From contig NZ_AP024888.1 in assembly GCF_024346995.1 (NCBI RefSeq), positions 992,001 to 1,056,000 of the forward strand: a stretch of 64,000 bases of DNA. Reading direction: 5' to 3'. Position 1 is the stretch's first letter, and each line of letters begins with the position of its first letter. A model generated the notes under the pieces. It worked only from the letters and a program-made list of their open reading frames with translations, was not told the origin of the DNA and did no database searches. Below, piece by piece: positions 16,952 through 26,898 of this stretch. A program made the translations under genes and the position numbers. This stretch comes from Vibrio palustris. GTDB lineage: Bacteria; Pseudomonadota; Gammaproteobacteria; Enterobacterales; Vibrionaceae.

Positions 16952-17203
16952 TTATGGCTGATACTGGCTTTTCGCCGCTTCTACTTTCGAAAAGTCCAAG
17001 CCTAATTCATCAACCGCTTCTTTAATCAACCCTGGATTTTGCATCACCTCTGCCATCACTTGCTGTAACTGATCTTGAGGTAGTCCTAATTGACTAATAG
17101 TCGTCATTGCCGCCATTGGGTTTTGTGTCAAGGCTTCAAATACTTCTGTAATTTGCGCATCGCTTACATTGTTCTCTTTTAATACCGCAATAATTGGATT
17201 CAT
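16952..17203 (-). CDS. DUF2999-family small protein
   Basis: An 83-residue soluble helical protein, MNPIIAVLKENNVSDAQITE followed by an Ala/Met/Gln-rich middle, as in the DUF2999 family, which I know from vibrios. No catalytic motif is apparent and the role is unknown. AAAGG stands 7 bases before ATG 17203; the frame opens five codons earlier at 17218, without better support. Confidence 0.78.
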   Translation of the reverse strand: MNPIIAVLKENNVSDAQITEVFEALTQNPMAAMTTISQLGLPQDQLQQVMAEVMQNPGLIKEAVDELGLDFSKVEAAKSQYQP

Positions 17204-17311
17204 TTTTCTACCTTTCAACTGATTATATAAGTTAGCAGTTTATCACTGCTGCACACTTGTGTGTACTACCAGTCATATGCTGGCAATGTTAACGCCTACT
17301 TTTTTCGCACA

Positions 17312-18586
17312 TTAATCGTCGATAGTTTCAAACTCAAGCTCATCCAACGCCTCATAATGAATCGCTTGCTCAAACGCTTTCAAGCGCTTATAAATTGATA
17401 GTAACTCAACAATCGTTGTCCATGAGTTGACTAAGTATTGAAACGAATCTTCGACTTTACCAAACGCATTCATAATACGTTGCATAGTTCCGAGCGTGAA
17501 AGCCCCCGCCACGATAGATGGTGCTAACACAATGAGCGGAATAAAGTTGCCAAACTGTAAGTAACCATAACGAACGACATTAAAATACACATAATGAAGA
17601 TATAGTCTGAAGTAACTAAAGCGTACATCGCCAAATAACTGCCTTAATGTTTTCGGCTCGGCTCGATGTTCATAATCTTCCCCGTAAACCAGCTCTTTAC
17701 GATAAGCGGCTTCTACCTTCTGGTTTTTGAACTCAAGACCCGGCAGCTTAATACCCGCAATACCTAGCAGTGCGGTGCCAATCACTGACCAAATAATCGC
17801 AACAAATACCAGTCCTTGCGAGACATGTCCAACAATCGGTAATTCCGTCACTTTCGCAGATAAGTGCCATAAAATAGGCAAGAAGGCGATTAAGGTCATC
17901 ACCGCATTCAAAAAGCTGACACCGAGGTTTTCTACAATACTCGCGAATCGCATCGTATCTTCCTGAATACGCTGTGATGCACCTTCAATATGCCGTACTC
18001 TTTGCCACTTTGATGTATAGTATTCAGTTAATGCGGTGCGCCAACGAAACACATAATGACTCACAAAAAAAGCGTTGAAGACGGCAACCATGATTGCGGT
18101 CATCAATAACACTCCTACTGTAGTGAGCTGCCCATAAAACTCGCTGAGCTTAATACTCCCCGGATGACCTAGCGCTTGCTGGATTAAATTATAAAAATCA
18201 CCGTACCAATTATTTAGGCTAACGCTGACTTCAACCTGAAACCAAACGATAAACACAATCAAAGCAGAGCCAGCAACCGACCATTTTGCCCACGGGTTAT
18301 CCGTCAACTGCAACCATACGCCGACAAAAAGGCCAAAGCATACCAGCATATATTGATAGAGCCATCCGTCTAATGCGCGACTGTATGCTTCTTGATAAGC
18401 GCTTTGCACCGCGTCGCTAGCACCGTTTTGTGGAACCGTTGGAAAGCCGTAGCCAAACCACTCTCCAACACTGAGCATTGTTCCCATACCTTTAATGGCC
18501 ACATACCAAGCAATAATGCATAGCAAAGACCACATTATAAAAGAACTAAAAAACCATTTGGGGTTAGGAAAAAAAGAGCGAAACAT
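17312..18586 (-). CDS. sbmA: SbmA/BacA-like inner-membrane peptide importer
   Basis: A 424-residue homodimeric inner-membrane transporter that takes up microcin, bleomycin and proline-rich peptides by proton gradient. It aligns along its length with E. coli SbmA as I recall it: FFVSHYVFRWRTALTEYY, HIEGASQRIQEDTMRFAS, GIKLPGLEFKNQKVEAAYRKELVYGED, and QYLVNSWTTIVELLSIYKRL. There is no nucleotide-binding domain. ATG 18586 gives MFRSFFPNP, matching MFKSFFPKP of SbmA; the longer frame to 18631 is not needed. It probably confers sensitivity to certain peptide antibiotics. Confidence 0.92.
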   Translation of the reverse strand: MFRSFFPNPKWFFSSFIMWSLLCIIAWYVAIKGMGTMLSVGEWFGYGFPTVPQNGASDAVQSAYQEAYSRALDGWLYQYMLVCFGLFVGVWLQLTDNPWAKWSVAGSALIVFIVWFQVEVSVSLNNWYGDFYNLIQQALGHPGSIKLSEFYGQLTTVGVLLMTAIMVAVFNAFFVSHYVFRWRTALTEYYTSKWQRVRHIEGASQRIQEDTMRFASIVENLGVSFLNAVMTLIAFLPILWHLSAKVTELPIVGHVSQGLVFVAIIWSVIGTALLGIAGIKLPGLEFKNQKVEAAYRKELVYGEDYEHRAEPKTLRQLFGDVRFSYFRLYLHYVYFNVVRYGYLQFGNFIPLIVLAPSIVAGAFTLGTMQRIMNAFGKVEDSFQYLVNSWTTIVELLSIYKRLKAFEQAIHYEALDELEFETIDD

Positions 18587-19088
18587 ATAGGGCGCATTCC
18601 ATAAAAGTGAGTCACGAAAATCAACACTCATTCCGTGAGAAAAGTAAATAATACCTCAGACTGGTTTAAATGAAAAAAATTCCAACTAAATCAATCATCA
18701 TAGCCCGAAAGGATTAACAATAAGTATGTATTTAGTCAACGGTAAACTATGAAAAAAATAAATATCAACTCAATTGACCGAGCTGTTAGAGATTATAGGT
18801 TGTGTATCATCGTTGATTTACAATACTTGAGCATAAAACTCTGATTTTCTATCTCTGACGTAATTATTATGATGCAAGCAAGAAAATGACCTATAAAAAT
18901 AAGATAATCAATATAAAAACATGATTTAATATCATTTATTTTTAACAAATATCTAGTTGATTAAAATCCATTCTCACGGCAGAATTGCCGTCTTTTGCTC
19001 AATACCTATTTTTTGATGGTAGATAGATATAATTAGGCTTTACCATTTTTTTTACATTTTTCTATTTAGAATAAAAGGACCCCCACTT
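18587..19088. other. Intergenic region sbmA / chemoreceptor
   Basis: About 500 bp, very AT-rich. One short hairpin, ACGGCA / TGCCGT (18976-18991) followed by CTTTTG, looks like a weak plus-strand terminator, though no gene is seen before it; a small RNA ending there is possible but unsupported. Nothing else is identified. Confidence 0.4.
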
Positions 19089-20729
19089 ATGCGCCAAATG
19101 CTCGGTAACTTGTCTATCAAGTTGCAAGTTGTTGTACCAGTGATTATCACCATGGTGCTCTTACTTGCAGGCATTATGTACAGCACATCGACTCTAAAAA
19201 ATAGCTTTCATCAAGCCACCACATCGACGGAAAACTTGATTGAAAATAAAGAAGCTGTCATTCATGTTATCGATAATACGTATGCGATGCGTATTAAAGC
19301 GATCTACAGTCTATTCCGTACAGACGATTTGAATGCGTTAGAAATGAATCTGAACAAAAAGCTAGACGACACGCATCAGCGATTAGATCAACTAAACGCC
19401 ATTCCAGCGATACGCAATGAAACACAAGCGTTACGCCGTGCAAGTGACGAATATGTGCGCTTTTCAGTACAAACCATGATGCCATTACTAAAACAAAAGC
19501 ATAACAGTGGAATGGATCGGGCATTGGAACAGCGTTATAACAATGCATCTGCAGAGTATCGCAAGAAAGGTCAAGATATGGTTCAAGCAATTGAAGCCTT
19601 ATCATCACGCCTAAATGACCATTCCTTACAGGAAATGAAAACCAATTCGCAGCATTCTAGCAGCGTGATGGATAATACGGTCATTGGGTTACTTGTCATT
19701 TTGCTGCTTGCGGCAGGGGCAACGTGGATACTTGCTAGTATCATTGTCGCACCAATTCAAAAGCTACAAAACGTGATGAATGCTGTGTCGTCTGGCAATC
19801 TTACCGTTACTGCGCAAGTTGAAGGGAATAATGAACTGTCTCGATTAGCGAAAGATATCAATGCAACGGTCAGTCATTTAAGAAACACCATGGGTTCATT
19901 AGTACGTGTCAGTGAAGATGTGGCATCAGCATCAACTGAACTGGCTGCAGTCATGACCCAATCGTCGGTCAACTCAGATCAAGAAAAACACGAGGTGGAA
20001 CAAGTGGCATCTGCCGTTAATCAGCTCGAGAGCACGGCTAGAAATGTGACCGATAACGCTCACCAAGCTGATAACGCAGCGATACTTGCCAAAAAAGCCA
20101 CTGAAGAAAGTTTAGAAATGTTTGCATCAAGCCAGCAAGCCAATGACAAGATGATGGGACAATTAACTGCAGCGGCTGATGTGGTCAGTAGTTTAAAAAC
20201 CCAATCAGAGAAAATCGGCCAAGTCATAGAAGTTATTCAAAGTATCTCAGAACAAACCAACCTCTTAGCACTGAATGCGGCCATTGAAGCAGCGCGTGCG
20301 GGTGAATCAGGTCGAGGGTTTGCGGTTGTGGCCGATGAAGTTCGTATGCTTGCAGCGCGTACTCAAGACTCAACCAAAGAAATTCAAACGATTATTGAAG
20401 AGCTACAAACACAATCAGGCACCGCGAACAGCAGCATGGTTGTTACCCTTGATACATTAAATGAAAGCCAAGAAATGGCAACACAGTTAAGTCAGTTCCT
20501 TAATCGTATTCACGAGACAATTAACGAACTAACGGGCATTAATACGCAAGTCGCCAGTGCATCTGAAGAACAAAGCCACGTTACGGCAGATATTAATAAA
20601 AACCTCACCAATATTTACGAACTGGTTAGTCAGAATGTGGCCGGCATTACGCAATCAGCCGCTGCAAGCCAAGAGTTATCTAGTTTAGCTGAACAACAAA
20701 ATCACGAACTCAATAAATTTACGATTTAA
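19089..20729 (+). CDS. Methyl-accepting chemotaxis protein (periplasmic helical sensor)
   Basis: A 546-residue chemoreceptor. A membrane segment at about 13-33 is followed by a periplasmic helical ligand domain of roughly 160 residues resembling four-helix-bundle sensors, then a second membrane segment (about 197-218), HAMP ([23 protein letters not shown]) and a cytoplasmic signalling coiled coil with the conserved hairpin [21 protein letters not shown] and [13 protein letters not shown]. There is no C-terminal CheR-binding pentapeptide. AAGGA lies 12 bases before the ATG. The ligand is unknown. Confidence 0.93.
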   Translation: MRQMLGNLSIKLQVVVPVIITMVLLLAGIMYSTSTLKNSFHQATTSTENLIENKEAVIHVIDNTYAMRIKAIYSLFRTDDLNALEMNLNKKLDDTHQRLDQLNAIPAIRNETQALRRASDEYVRFSVQTMMPLLKQKHNSGMDRALEQRYNNASAEYRKKGQDMVQAIEALSSRLNDHSLQEMKTNSQHSSSVMDNTVIGLLVILLLAAGATWILASIIVAPIQKLQNVMNAVSSGNLTVTAQVEGNNELSRLAKDINATVSHLRNTMGSLVRVSEDVASASTELAAVMTQSSVNSDQEKHEVEQVASAVNQLESTARNVTDNAHQADNAAILAKKATEESLEMFASSQQANDKMMGQLTAAADVVSSLKTQSEKIGQVIEVIQSISEQTNLLALNAAIEAARAGESGRGFAVVADEVRMLAARTQDSTKEIQTIIEELQTQSGTANSSMVVTLDTLNESQEMATQLSQFLNRIHETINELTGINTQVASASEEQSHVTADINKNLTNIYELVSQNVAGITQSAAASQELSSLAEQQNHELNKFTI

Positions 20730-20748
20730 TCTTTAATGGTTGAATAAC

Positions 20749-20780
20749 AAAAAGGCAACGAATTATCGTTGCCTTTTTTA
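20749..20780. terminator. Bidirectional terminator
   Basis: AAGGCAACGA (20752-20761) pairs with TCGTTGCCTT (20766-20775) around ATTA, A-run before and T-run after. Confidence 0.9.
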
Positions 20781-20813
20781 TATTAGAATGTTGTCCAGCT
20801 ATTCTAGCGTAGC

Positions 20814-22166
20814 TTATTCGTTATCATCATCAATGACGGGCGCTTTTTTCTTTTTAGGAATGAAAACATTATCGCCCACATCCACATTGTTATAGAAACT
20901 TTTATCGCGCTTAACTGGCTTTTTAGTCACTTTTTTCGGCTTGGCTTTCTGTGCACCAGCATGACCAGCCTGGGTTTTACTCACTGGTTTTTTCGCCGGC
21001 TTAATGCCTTTAAACTTACCTTGTAATCCCTCAAGGACACTAAATGACATTTCTTGTTGTAGGTAACGCTCGACGCGTTTCAAGCTTTCCCAATCTTTCG
21101 GGCCGACAAACGAAATCGCATCGCCCGTATTTCCGGCGCGCCCAGTACGACCAACTCGGTGCACGTATTCTTCAGTATGCTTAGGCATATCAAAGTTAAT
21201 CACGTGTGTCACATTTGAAATGTCCAATCCACGGGACGCCACATCAGTAGTTACAAGAATCTTAAATACGGCCCTTTCAAACTGACTCATAATGGTATTA
21301 CGTTGCGTTTGCGTCAGATTACCGCTTAGCGCGATCGCTTTCAGTTTACGTTCATTAAGCTTATCGGTTAATCGCTCAGTATCATTACGCGTCGCGGTAA
21401 AAATAATCACCTGACGGTAATCTTCTTGTTCGAGAATGCGATCTAGCAAAGCTTCTTTATGATCTAAATGGTCACATAGATAAAAACGTTGCGTAATGTC
21501 TTTGTCTACTGAATTAGAGGTACCAACGGAAATGCTTTTTGGAGCATTGAGCATTTCTGATGCAATATCATTCACTTGATCATGGTCTAATGTCGCAGAA
21601 AAACATAACGTTTGACGGCGACGGTGCTTAGCGGCGCGGTGAATACGGCGCAGTTGCGGGGCAAAGCCAAGATCAAGCATGCGGTCAGCTTCATCTAAAA
21701 CTAACGTCTCTAAGCCATCTAAAAATAGGGAACGATGATCAAGGTGATCGGCTAAACGCCCAGGTGTCGCGACAATAAAACGTGGGTAACGACGCAAAGC
21801 CTTAACTTGATCGTTAAAGTTCTCTCCTCCCGAGATTAACGTCGCGGTGTAACTAAATCCCGCTAGCATAGTACGCAGCTCACTGTATACTTGTTTTGCT
21901 AATTCTCGAGTAGGAACAAGAATAACACCGCGAGGATCGCGTGCAGAAAATGCCTTACTTTTAAGGGATTTATGAAGCATAGGCAGTAAGAACGCCAAGG
22001 TTTTGCCTGATCCTGTTTTTGAAGAGGCCAGCAAATCTTTCCCTAACATAGAATAAGGAATCGCTTGCTGCTGGATTTCAGTTGGGGTTTTGAAATCATA
22101 GTGCATCAAGTTCTTCAATAAACGATTATCTAAGCCTAAATCTTTAAACTGCAAAGGATTCTCCAA
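20814..22166 (-). CDS. DEAD-box RNA helicase (SrmB/RhlE-like)
   Basis: A 450-residue ATP-dependent RNA helicase. All core motifs are visible: the Q motif (FKTPTEIQQQAIP), motif I SSKTGSGKT (48-56), PTRELA, TPGRL, motif II DEAD (158-161), SAT (190-192), TDVASRGLD and HRVGRTGR. The C-terminal tail of about 75 residues is Lys-rich (KPKKVTKKPVKRDK) and probably binds RNA non-specifically. Likely roles are ribosome assembly or RNA decay at low temperature. The exact orthology among SrmB, RhlE and related helicases cannot be set without alignment. Confidence 0.92.
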   Translation of the reverse strand: MENPLQFKDLGLDNRLLKNLMHYDFKTPTEIQQQAIPYSMLGKDLLASSKTGSGKTLAFLLPMLHKSLKSKAFSARDPRGVILVPTRELAKQVYSELRTMLAGFSYTATLISGGENFNDQVKALRRYPRFIVATPGRLADHLDHRSLFLDGLETLVLDEADRMLDLGFAPQLRRIHRAAKHRRRQTLCFSATLDHDQVNDIASEMLNAPKSISVGTSNSVDKDITQRFYLCDHLDHKEALLDRILEQEDYRQVIIFTATRNDTERLTDKLNERKLKAIALSGNLTQTQRNTIMSQFERAVFKILVTTDVASRGLDISNVTHVINFDMPKHTEEYVHRVGRTGRAGNTGDAISFVGPKDWESLKRVERYLQQEMSFSVLEGLQGKFKGIKPAKKPVSKTQAGHAGAQKAKPKKVTKKPVKRDKSFYNNVDVGDNVFIPKKKKAPVIDDDNE

Positions 22167-22487
22167 GTTAAATGTCTGCCTGCGTCATTCAGGCAAATAC
22201 TATCAATTAAAAACAGCGTATATTACCGCGAAACCCTGCATTAAGCATAGTGAATATCATAAATAATATGGCGCACTTCGCCGCGGTATAAGCAGCCTGA
22301 ATATGAACTTAGATCACAGATTCACATAAGATAAGAAAAAATAGAGGTTTCTTGATGAAATCTTTGGATTATTTTTACGTTTATGCTCGCAGAGTTTATA
22401 GGTTTAGCACTACACTATAGGGGTAATAGATACTTACACCTTTTGCGATACACTATCGCGACAAACGATATAATCAAGGAGTTCATT
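22167..22487. other. Intergenic region helicase / lpp
   Basis: About 320 bp holding the divergent promoters and one short Tyr-rich reading frame (listed separately). No clear operator or RNA structure was identified. Confidence 0.4.
22355..22420 (+). CDS. Possible 21-residue Tyr-rich short ORF upstream of lpp
   Basis: ATG 22355 has AGAGG (22343-22347) at 7-base spacing and encodes 21 residues, of which four are Tyr and four Arg, ending at TAG 22420. It could be a leader or small protein; equally it may be chance. Confidence 0.22.
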   Translation: MKSLDYFYVYARRVYRFSTTL

Positions 22488-22757
22488 ATGAACAAGATGT
22501 TACTGGCTGCAGCAACGTCATCGGTACTGTTATTGGCAGGTTGTGCATCTGGCACCAATGAAGCAACCACATCTAAGCTTGATAACTTGACAGATCAAGT
22601 CGAGCAACTACAAGATGAAGTGGCTTCACTGAAAAGTGAACATGCCGCTCTTGCGTCGAAAACAAATCAATCGGCAGATGCAGCCATGGCTGCTCAAGAT
22701 GAAGCACAACGTGCGAACAAACGCATCGATAATATTGCTCAGTCTTACACTAAATAA
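22488..22757 (+). CDS. lpp: Major outer-membrane (murein/Braun) lipoprotein
   Basis: An 89-residue lipoprotein with a signal peptide and lipobox LLAGC (Cys19), a short trimeric coiled coil with heptad pattern (SKLDNLTDQVEQLQDEVASL) and a C-terminal lysine (SYTK) for covalent attachment to peptidoglycan. AAGGAG precedes ATG 22488; the longer frame from 22383 is not coding. It is convergent with an L,D-transpeptidase gene, the enzyme class that makes the Lpp-murein bond. Confidence 0.92.
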   Translation: MNKMLLAAATSSVLLLAGCASGTNEATTSKLDNLTDQVEQLQDEVASLKSEHAALASKTNQSADAAMAAQDEAQRANKRIDNIAQSYTK

Positions 22758-22772
22758 TCCGAATTCAATAAC

Positions 22773-22803
22773 AAAAAGAGTCAGCATATGCTGACTCTTT
22801 TTT
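22773..22803. terminator. Terminator between lpp and the L,D-transpeptidase gene
   Basis: A near-perfect palindrome centred at 22787/22788 (AGAGTCAGCAT and complement) flanked by A and T runs; it can serve both convergent genes. Confidence 0.9.
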
Positions 22804-22830
22804 ATTTACTTAACACTTTAGCCACATAGA

Positions 22831-23748
22831 TTAATCGCGAGAAGCCACACTCACGGGCACACCGTTTTTGGCCATAATTGCTGCTTTAGAACGACTCTTA
22901 GATTGATTAAACTCTTTTAACCACCAGCCTAATTCCGCAGGCACGACCAAATGCTCTTTGGTGCCATTACTGCGAGTCAGAGGTTCGTGGGCTTCAAGAT
23001 AAACATGGTGATCAGGTTCCAAACTGACTTTAACCGGATCATTAATCACTCGGACTTTAGTTCCCGTATGAACTTGATTAAATAACCATTTAATATTTTT
23101 TGGCTCCATACGAATGCAACCAGAACTCACACGTAACCCGATACCAAAATTCTTGTTAGTACCATGAATGAGATACGTACCGTCACCATAAGCTAAGCGA
23201 AGCGCATAATTCCCTAATGGATTGTCTGGTCCTGCCGGAACAACCGCAGGCAGCGTTTTACCTTTTTTTTCATACTCAGCTCGAATAGATTGCGGTGGCG
23301 TCCAAGTTGGATGAGCGCGCTTTTGGCTGATCGCGGTTTTCATTACCGGAGTATCACGACCAATACGACCGATCCCCACAGGAAAAACACTCACTGTGTG
23401 TTGATTGGGCTCAAAATAATACAACCTTAGCTCAGCTAAGTTAATGACAACCCCTTGATAATCGACATCGGGAAGAATAATTTGCGACGGAATGGTGAGA
23501 ACATATCCAGCTTTGGGTAAAAATGGATCGACGCCTTTATTGGCAGCCATCAATGCTAGAAAGCCGACGTCATATTGCTTCGCAATTTGCGCCATAGACT
23601 CGCCTTTTTTAACCATATGATATTGTAAATTACCCACTATACGACTGTCTTTAACGGGCAAATCATAGGTTGTGGCCAGTGCTGGTAAATTCACACCACT
23701 CAGCACGGCCCCCAATACGATCATGGCTCTTAGACCCATTTTATTCAT
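22831..23748 (-). CDS. L,D-transpeptidase (ErfK/YbiS/YcfS family)
   Basis: A 305-residue periplasmic enzyme that links lipoprotein to the meso-diaminopimelate of peptidoglycan, or forms 3-3 cross-links. It has a signal peptide ending near ALA (about residue 25), a LysM-like region (YHMVKKGESMAQIAKQYDVG, 43-62) and a YkuD domain with the catalytic His195 (YLIHGTN) and Cys211 (VSSGCIRM). The C-terminal tail is longer than the YkuD core. It overlaps the photolyase gene by 8 bp and is probably the last gene of that operon. The convergent lpp neighbour is the obvious substrate. Confidence 0.92.
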   Translation of the reverse strand: MNKMGLRAMIVLGAVLSGVNLPALATTYDLPVKDSRIVGNLQYHMVKKGESMAQIAKQYDVGFLALMAANKGVDPFLPKAGYVLTIPSQIILPDVDYQGVVINLAELRLYYFEPNQHTVSVFPVGIGRIGRDTPVMKTAISQKRAHPTWTPPQSIRAEYEKKGKTLPAVVPAGPDNPLGNYALRLAYGDGTYLIHGTNKNFGIGLRVSSGCIRMEPKNIKWLFNQVHTGTKVRVINDPVKVSLEPDHHVYLEAHEPLTRSNGTKEHLVVPAELGWWLKEFNQSKSRSKAAIMAKNGVPVSVASRD

Positions 23749-25153
23749 TACCTTTTGCTTGCTTATATAAGCTTAAGGTTACTGCTCTTTCTGCCTTGTG
23801 ATCAACGATTGGTTGAGGATAATCGAGTTTTTTCTGAGCTTTCCAAGGCTGATGGATAGTTTTGTTGTCAAGTGTTGATAACTCGGGAACCCAACGCCGA
23901 ATAAACTCACCTTGCGGATCAAATTTCTCACCCTGCGTCGTCGGATTAAAAATTCGAAAATACGGCTGACCATCACATCCCGTCGATGCAGACCATTGCC
24001 ATCCGCCATTGTTGGACGCAAAATCTCCATCAATAAGCTGGCGCATGAAATAGGTTTCTCCGTGACGCCAATGAATGTGCAAATCTTTAGTGAGAAAGCT
24101 CGCAACAATCATACGTAATCGATTATGCATCCAGCCTGTATTGTTGAGTTGCCGCATCGCGGCGTCGACAATCGGATAACCTGTACGACCTTGAGACCAT
24201 GCTTGAAAATGCTCATCATTATGCTGCCACGCAATGTTACGCGCCCACTGATGAAAATTATCGCCTTTACATAATCGCGGTTCAAAATACATTAAATGTT
24301 GGTAGAACTCACGCCAAATGACTTCACTTAACCAGGTTGCTGCACCGTCACTTAATTCACCAGACTTTGTTTCAGCTTGTAATCTTGCCATACATTGCCG
24401 TGGTGATATCGCGCCAATAGCAAGGTAGGGAGATAATAGGCTAGTTCCCGCCATGGCAGGAAAATCACGTTGAGTTTGATAGTCATTAACCGTGTTGTGA
24501 CAAAATAAACGTAGCTGCTGACGTATCCCCTCAAAATCAACCACATAGTCACTGCTGTCTACCCGTGGATAATCAAAAGCTTGGTTGTGCGACCACAACC
24601 ATTGCTGGGCCGTATTTGATAATTGCGCCACCGGCTCTGCGGCTGCGGTTTTCACAATTTGCGGCCAGATTACCTGCTTTAACCAGGCCTTTTTAAATGG
24701 TGTAAATACTTTGAAGTATTCGCCTTGTTGATTCAGCACCGTCCCCGGAGCTTGCACACATTTATCATCAAAGCTACTCCAACCGATATTAAGATCCTGA
24801 CTGCGTTGGTAGGCCAAAAGATCACGATGAGTCTCATTGACTTCATACTCTTTATTCACATAAATATGATCGGCATTGATTTCCTTGGCCACATCCATCA
24901 GCACATCAACAGATTCACTAAAATCATCACACTGTCGATACAACAAGGGTATAGAGTAGGTATTAAGCTCTGCTTGTAATGTTGCTAAACGACGATAAAT
25001 GAGATCCGCTTGTATTGGTGCCATTTGATGGCTTTCCCATTGTTTGGGGGTCGCAATAAACACAGCAATAACAGATTCCCCAGTCTCTATTGCTCTATTG
25101 AGCGCAGTATTATCTATGGCTCGTAAATCACGGCGCAACCAGACTAACTTCAT
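23741..25153 (-). CDS. phrB: Deoxyribodipyrimidine photolyase (class I CPD)
   Basis: A 470-residue flavoprotein that repairs cyclobutane pyrimidine dimers with blue light. The N-terminal antenna domain starts MKLVWLRRDLRAIDNTAL. The FAD domain contains WREFYQHLMYFEPRLC, GRTGYPIVDAAMRQLNNTGWMHNRLRM and the GDFASNNGGWQWSASTGCD signature, with the conserved Trp and Asn residues. It lies in a TudS/YbgA-MerR-photolyase-L,D-transpeptidase operon; ybgA-phrB linkage is also known from E. coli. Confidence 0.95.
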   Translation of the reverse strand: MKLVWLRRDLRAIDNTALNRAIETGESVIAVFIATPKQWESHQMAPIQADLIYRRLATLQAELNTYSIPLLYRQCDDFSESVDVLMDVAKEINADHIYVNKEYEVNETHRDLLAYQRSQDLNIGWSSFDDKCVQAPGTVLNQQGEYFKVFTPFKKAWLKQVIWPQIVKTAAAEPVAQLSNTAQQWLWSHNQAFDYPRVDSSDYVVDFEGIRQQLRLFCHNTVNDYQTQRDFPAMAGTSLLSPYLAIGAISPRQCMARLQAETKSGELSDGAATWLSEVIWREFYQHLMYFEPRLCKGDNFHQWARNIAWQHNDEHFQAWSQGRTGYPIVDAAMRQLNNTGWMHNRLRMIVASFLTKDLHIHWRHGETYFMRQLIDGDFASNNGGWQWSASTGCDGQPYFRIFNPTTQGEKFDPQGEFIRRWVPELSTLDNKTIHQPWKAQKKLDYPQPIVDHKAERAVTLSLYKQAKGNE

Positions 25154-25163
25154 ACTAACATCC

Positions 25164-25955
25164 TTATGTTATTAGCGTGTTTAATACATCCGACAAACAG
25201 CATTCTCCCGCCACGTTTTTTTGTATATCACGAATGTGGTTATACTGTACTGAGGTGAGACTACGATTAGAAAAAATGCCTACTTGGCTATACGCATCCA
25301 GTATTTCTTCACTGACAAGTCCAGATAAATCTTCGATACCATCGAGAAACGTGATACTCACTCCTTTTCCAGAAAGTTTCAGCATCCATAGCCAAGCATA
25401 AATACTGCCAGCAGAATCCATATTGATGCACAAACACTGCTCTTTATGACGAACTTTATTCTCAGCCTCAAAAATCCCGACTAAGGTCGCCAACATAAGT
25501 GATTGTAATAGTCCTTTTTGAATACTACGCTGCGGACCTTTCACATGGTCTAACGTTTCAATGACTGGATTGAGAAATTGCGTTTCCACCAAATCTAACG
25601 GGTATTCTTTAAATACCGTTGCAATGATTTTATGGGCTTTCGTTCGCTGCAATTTTGACAGTGCGTCAAGTAATACTGAGCATTCCGCGAGTTCACTAGA
25701 CTGATCGAGTTCTTCCTCAGATTGCTGGCCCATTAGCAAAGGTTTGACTTTACCAATAGAGACCCCTTTTGCCAGCCAACTTTGAATTTGTCGAATCGTC
25801 GCAATATCACTTGATAAATATAAACGATGACCTTTTTCCGTACGCTGAGGTTGCACTAGATTATAACGACGCTGCCAAGCGCGGAGCGTCACAGGCTTTA
25901 CACCAGTGAGTTCCGAAACTTCACGAATGGTATACAATGGTTCTTCACAAGCCAT
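25164..25955 (-). CDS. MerR-family regulator, LitR/CarH-like without cobalamin motif
   Basis: A 263-residue protein with an N-terminal MerR winged helix (YTIREVSELTGVKPVTLRAWQRRYNLVQPQRTEKGHRLY, about 8-47) of the type found in CarA/CarH/LitR light regulators. The C-terminal half has the approximate length of a B12-binding region, but I find no DxHxxG cobalamin motif, so it would belong to the non-cobalamin class. It lies 10 bp upstream of the photolyase and overlaps the TudS/YbgA gene by 11 bp. It probably controls this operon through the TTGTAYA repeats upstream of 26898; the light or stress signal is an inference. Confidence 0.85.
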   Translation of the reverse strand: MACEEPLYTIREVSELTGVKPVTLRAWQRRYNLVQPQRTEKGHRLYLSSDIATIRQIQSWLAKGVSIGKVKPLLMGQQSEEELDQSSELAECSVLLDALSKLQRTKAHKIIATVFKEYPLDLVETQFLNPVIETLDHVKGPQRSIQKGLLQSLMLATLVGIFEAENKVRHKEQCLCINMDSAGSIYAWLWMLKLSGKGVSITFLDGIEDLSGLVSEEILDAYSQVGIFSNRSLTSVQYNHIRDIQKNVAGECCLSDVLNTLIT

Positions 25956-26898
25956 AGCGTAATTTCAACTCCTGTGGATAAGGTTCTAAGTATCGTTGCT
26001 GACTTAGGTATTCATCGGGATACATCGTTAAGTAATGCTTTATCAGCGTAACAGGCGCAAGCAAAGGCAATACGCCTTTACGATAATCGTGAATAACTTG
26101 AGTCAATTCTGCTTTCTGTGTTTTCGATAAATCTCGTTTAAAGTAGCCTTGAAAATGCATGAGCACATTCGTATTATTTTTCCGACTAGCACGATGAGAT
26201 AAAGCGTTCATTAATCCCAACCGATATTCTTCAATAAACTCACCTAAATCGTAGTTTTTAATATTGGCGACCATGCGCCCCAATGATCGGTAAGATTGTG
26301 GATGGTGTGCCATGAGCATCAATTTGTAACGCGAGTGAAAATTAACGACATCTTTTACGGTTGGATTGTCTCCGAGCGATTCATATAAATCATGTAGACT
26401 AAAAACTCGTGTCACGAAATTTTCACGTAATACGTCATCATGTAAGCGGCCATCTTCTTCAATCGGTAGCCACGGTAGCTGCTCTTGAAGCTGACGCGTA
26501 TACAAGCCGACACCGTCTTTCTCGGCAAAATTCTGCCTATACACCTTCACCCTTTCCATGCCACACGTCGGGGATTTGGCGCACACAACATAACCACACA
26601 GAGGAAGCGAAGTTAACTCTAAGGCCTTATCTTTAGAAAACTGGTTCATTGTATCTGTATAATCTTGAGACTCATCTTTGGTCTCAACTAAGGCCACCCG
26701 TTCCTCATCTTGTATTAATCGAATGGCTTTACGTGGAATGGGCATTCCAATCGCAACTTCAGGGCATATCGGTAAGAATTGCGCAAAACTGGCTAGTTCA
26801 TCATTCACAAACGCATTACGTTTATGACCGCCGTCAAACCTTACTTGCTCACCTAAGACACAAGCACTGATTCCGATTAAAATTGATTGTGCTGTCAT
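25945..26898 (-). CDS. DUF523 (TudS)-DUF1722 fusion protein, YbgA-like
   Basis: A 317-residue two-domain protein. The N-terminal DUF523 domain (about 1-155) has cysteines 13 (ISACVLG), 45 (FLPICPE) and 112 (KSPTCG), the likely 4Fe-4S ligands of TudS-type 2-thiouracil desulfurases. The C-terminal DUF1722 domain (about 175-310) matches the YbgA half found beside phrB in E. coli. ATG 26898 with GGTGG is preferred over the frame's upstream limit at 26961, which would run over the operator repeats. First gene of the photolyase operon. A role in thionucleobase or photodamage metabolism is inferred. Confidence 0.88.
   Translation of the reverse strand: MTAQSILIGISACVLGEQVRFDGGHKRNAFVNDELASFAQFLPICPEVAIGMPIPRKAIRLIQDEERVALVETKDESQDYTDTMNQFSKDKALELTSLPLCGYVVCAKSPTCGMERVKVYRQNFAEKDGVGLYTRQLQEQLPWLPIEEDGRLHDDVLRENFVTRVFSLHDLYESLGDNPTVKDVVNFHSRYKLMLMAHHPQSYRSLGRMVANIKNYDLGEFIEEYRLGLMNALSHRASRKNNTNVLMHFQGYFKRDLSKTQKAELTQVIHDYRKGVLPLLAPVTLIKHYLTMYPDEYLSQQRYLEPYPQELKLRYGL

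Noticed and set aside
22469..22474. TATAAT as the lpp -10 box
   Set aside because: It lies only 14 bp before the start codon and abuts the ribosome binding site, leaving no room for a leader.
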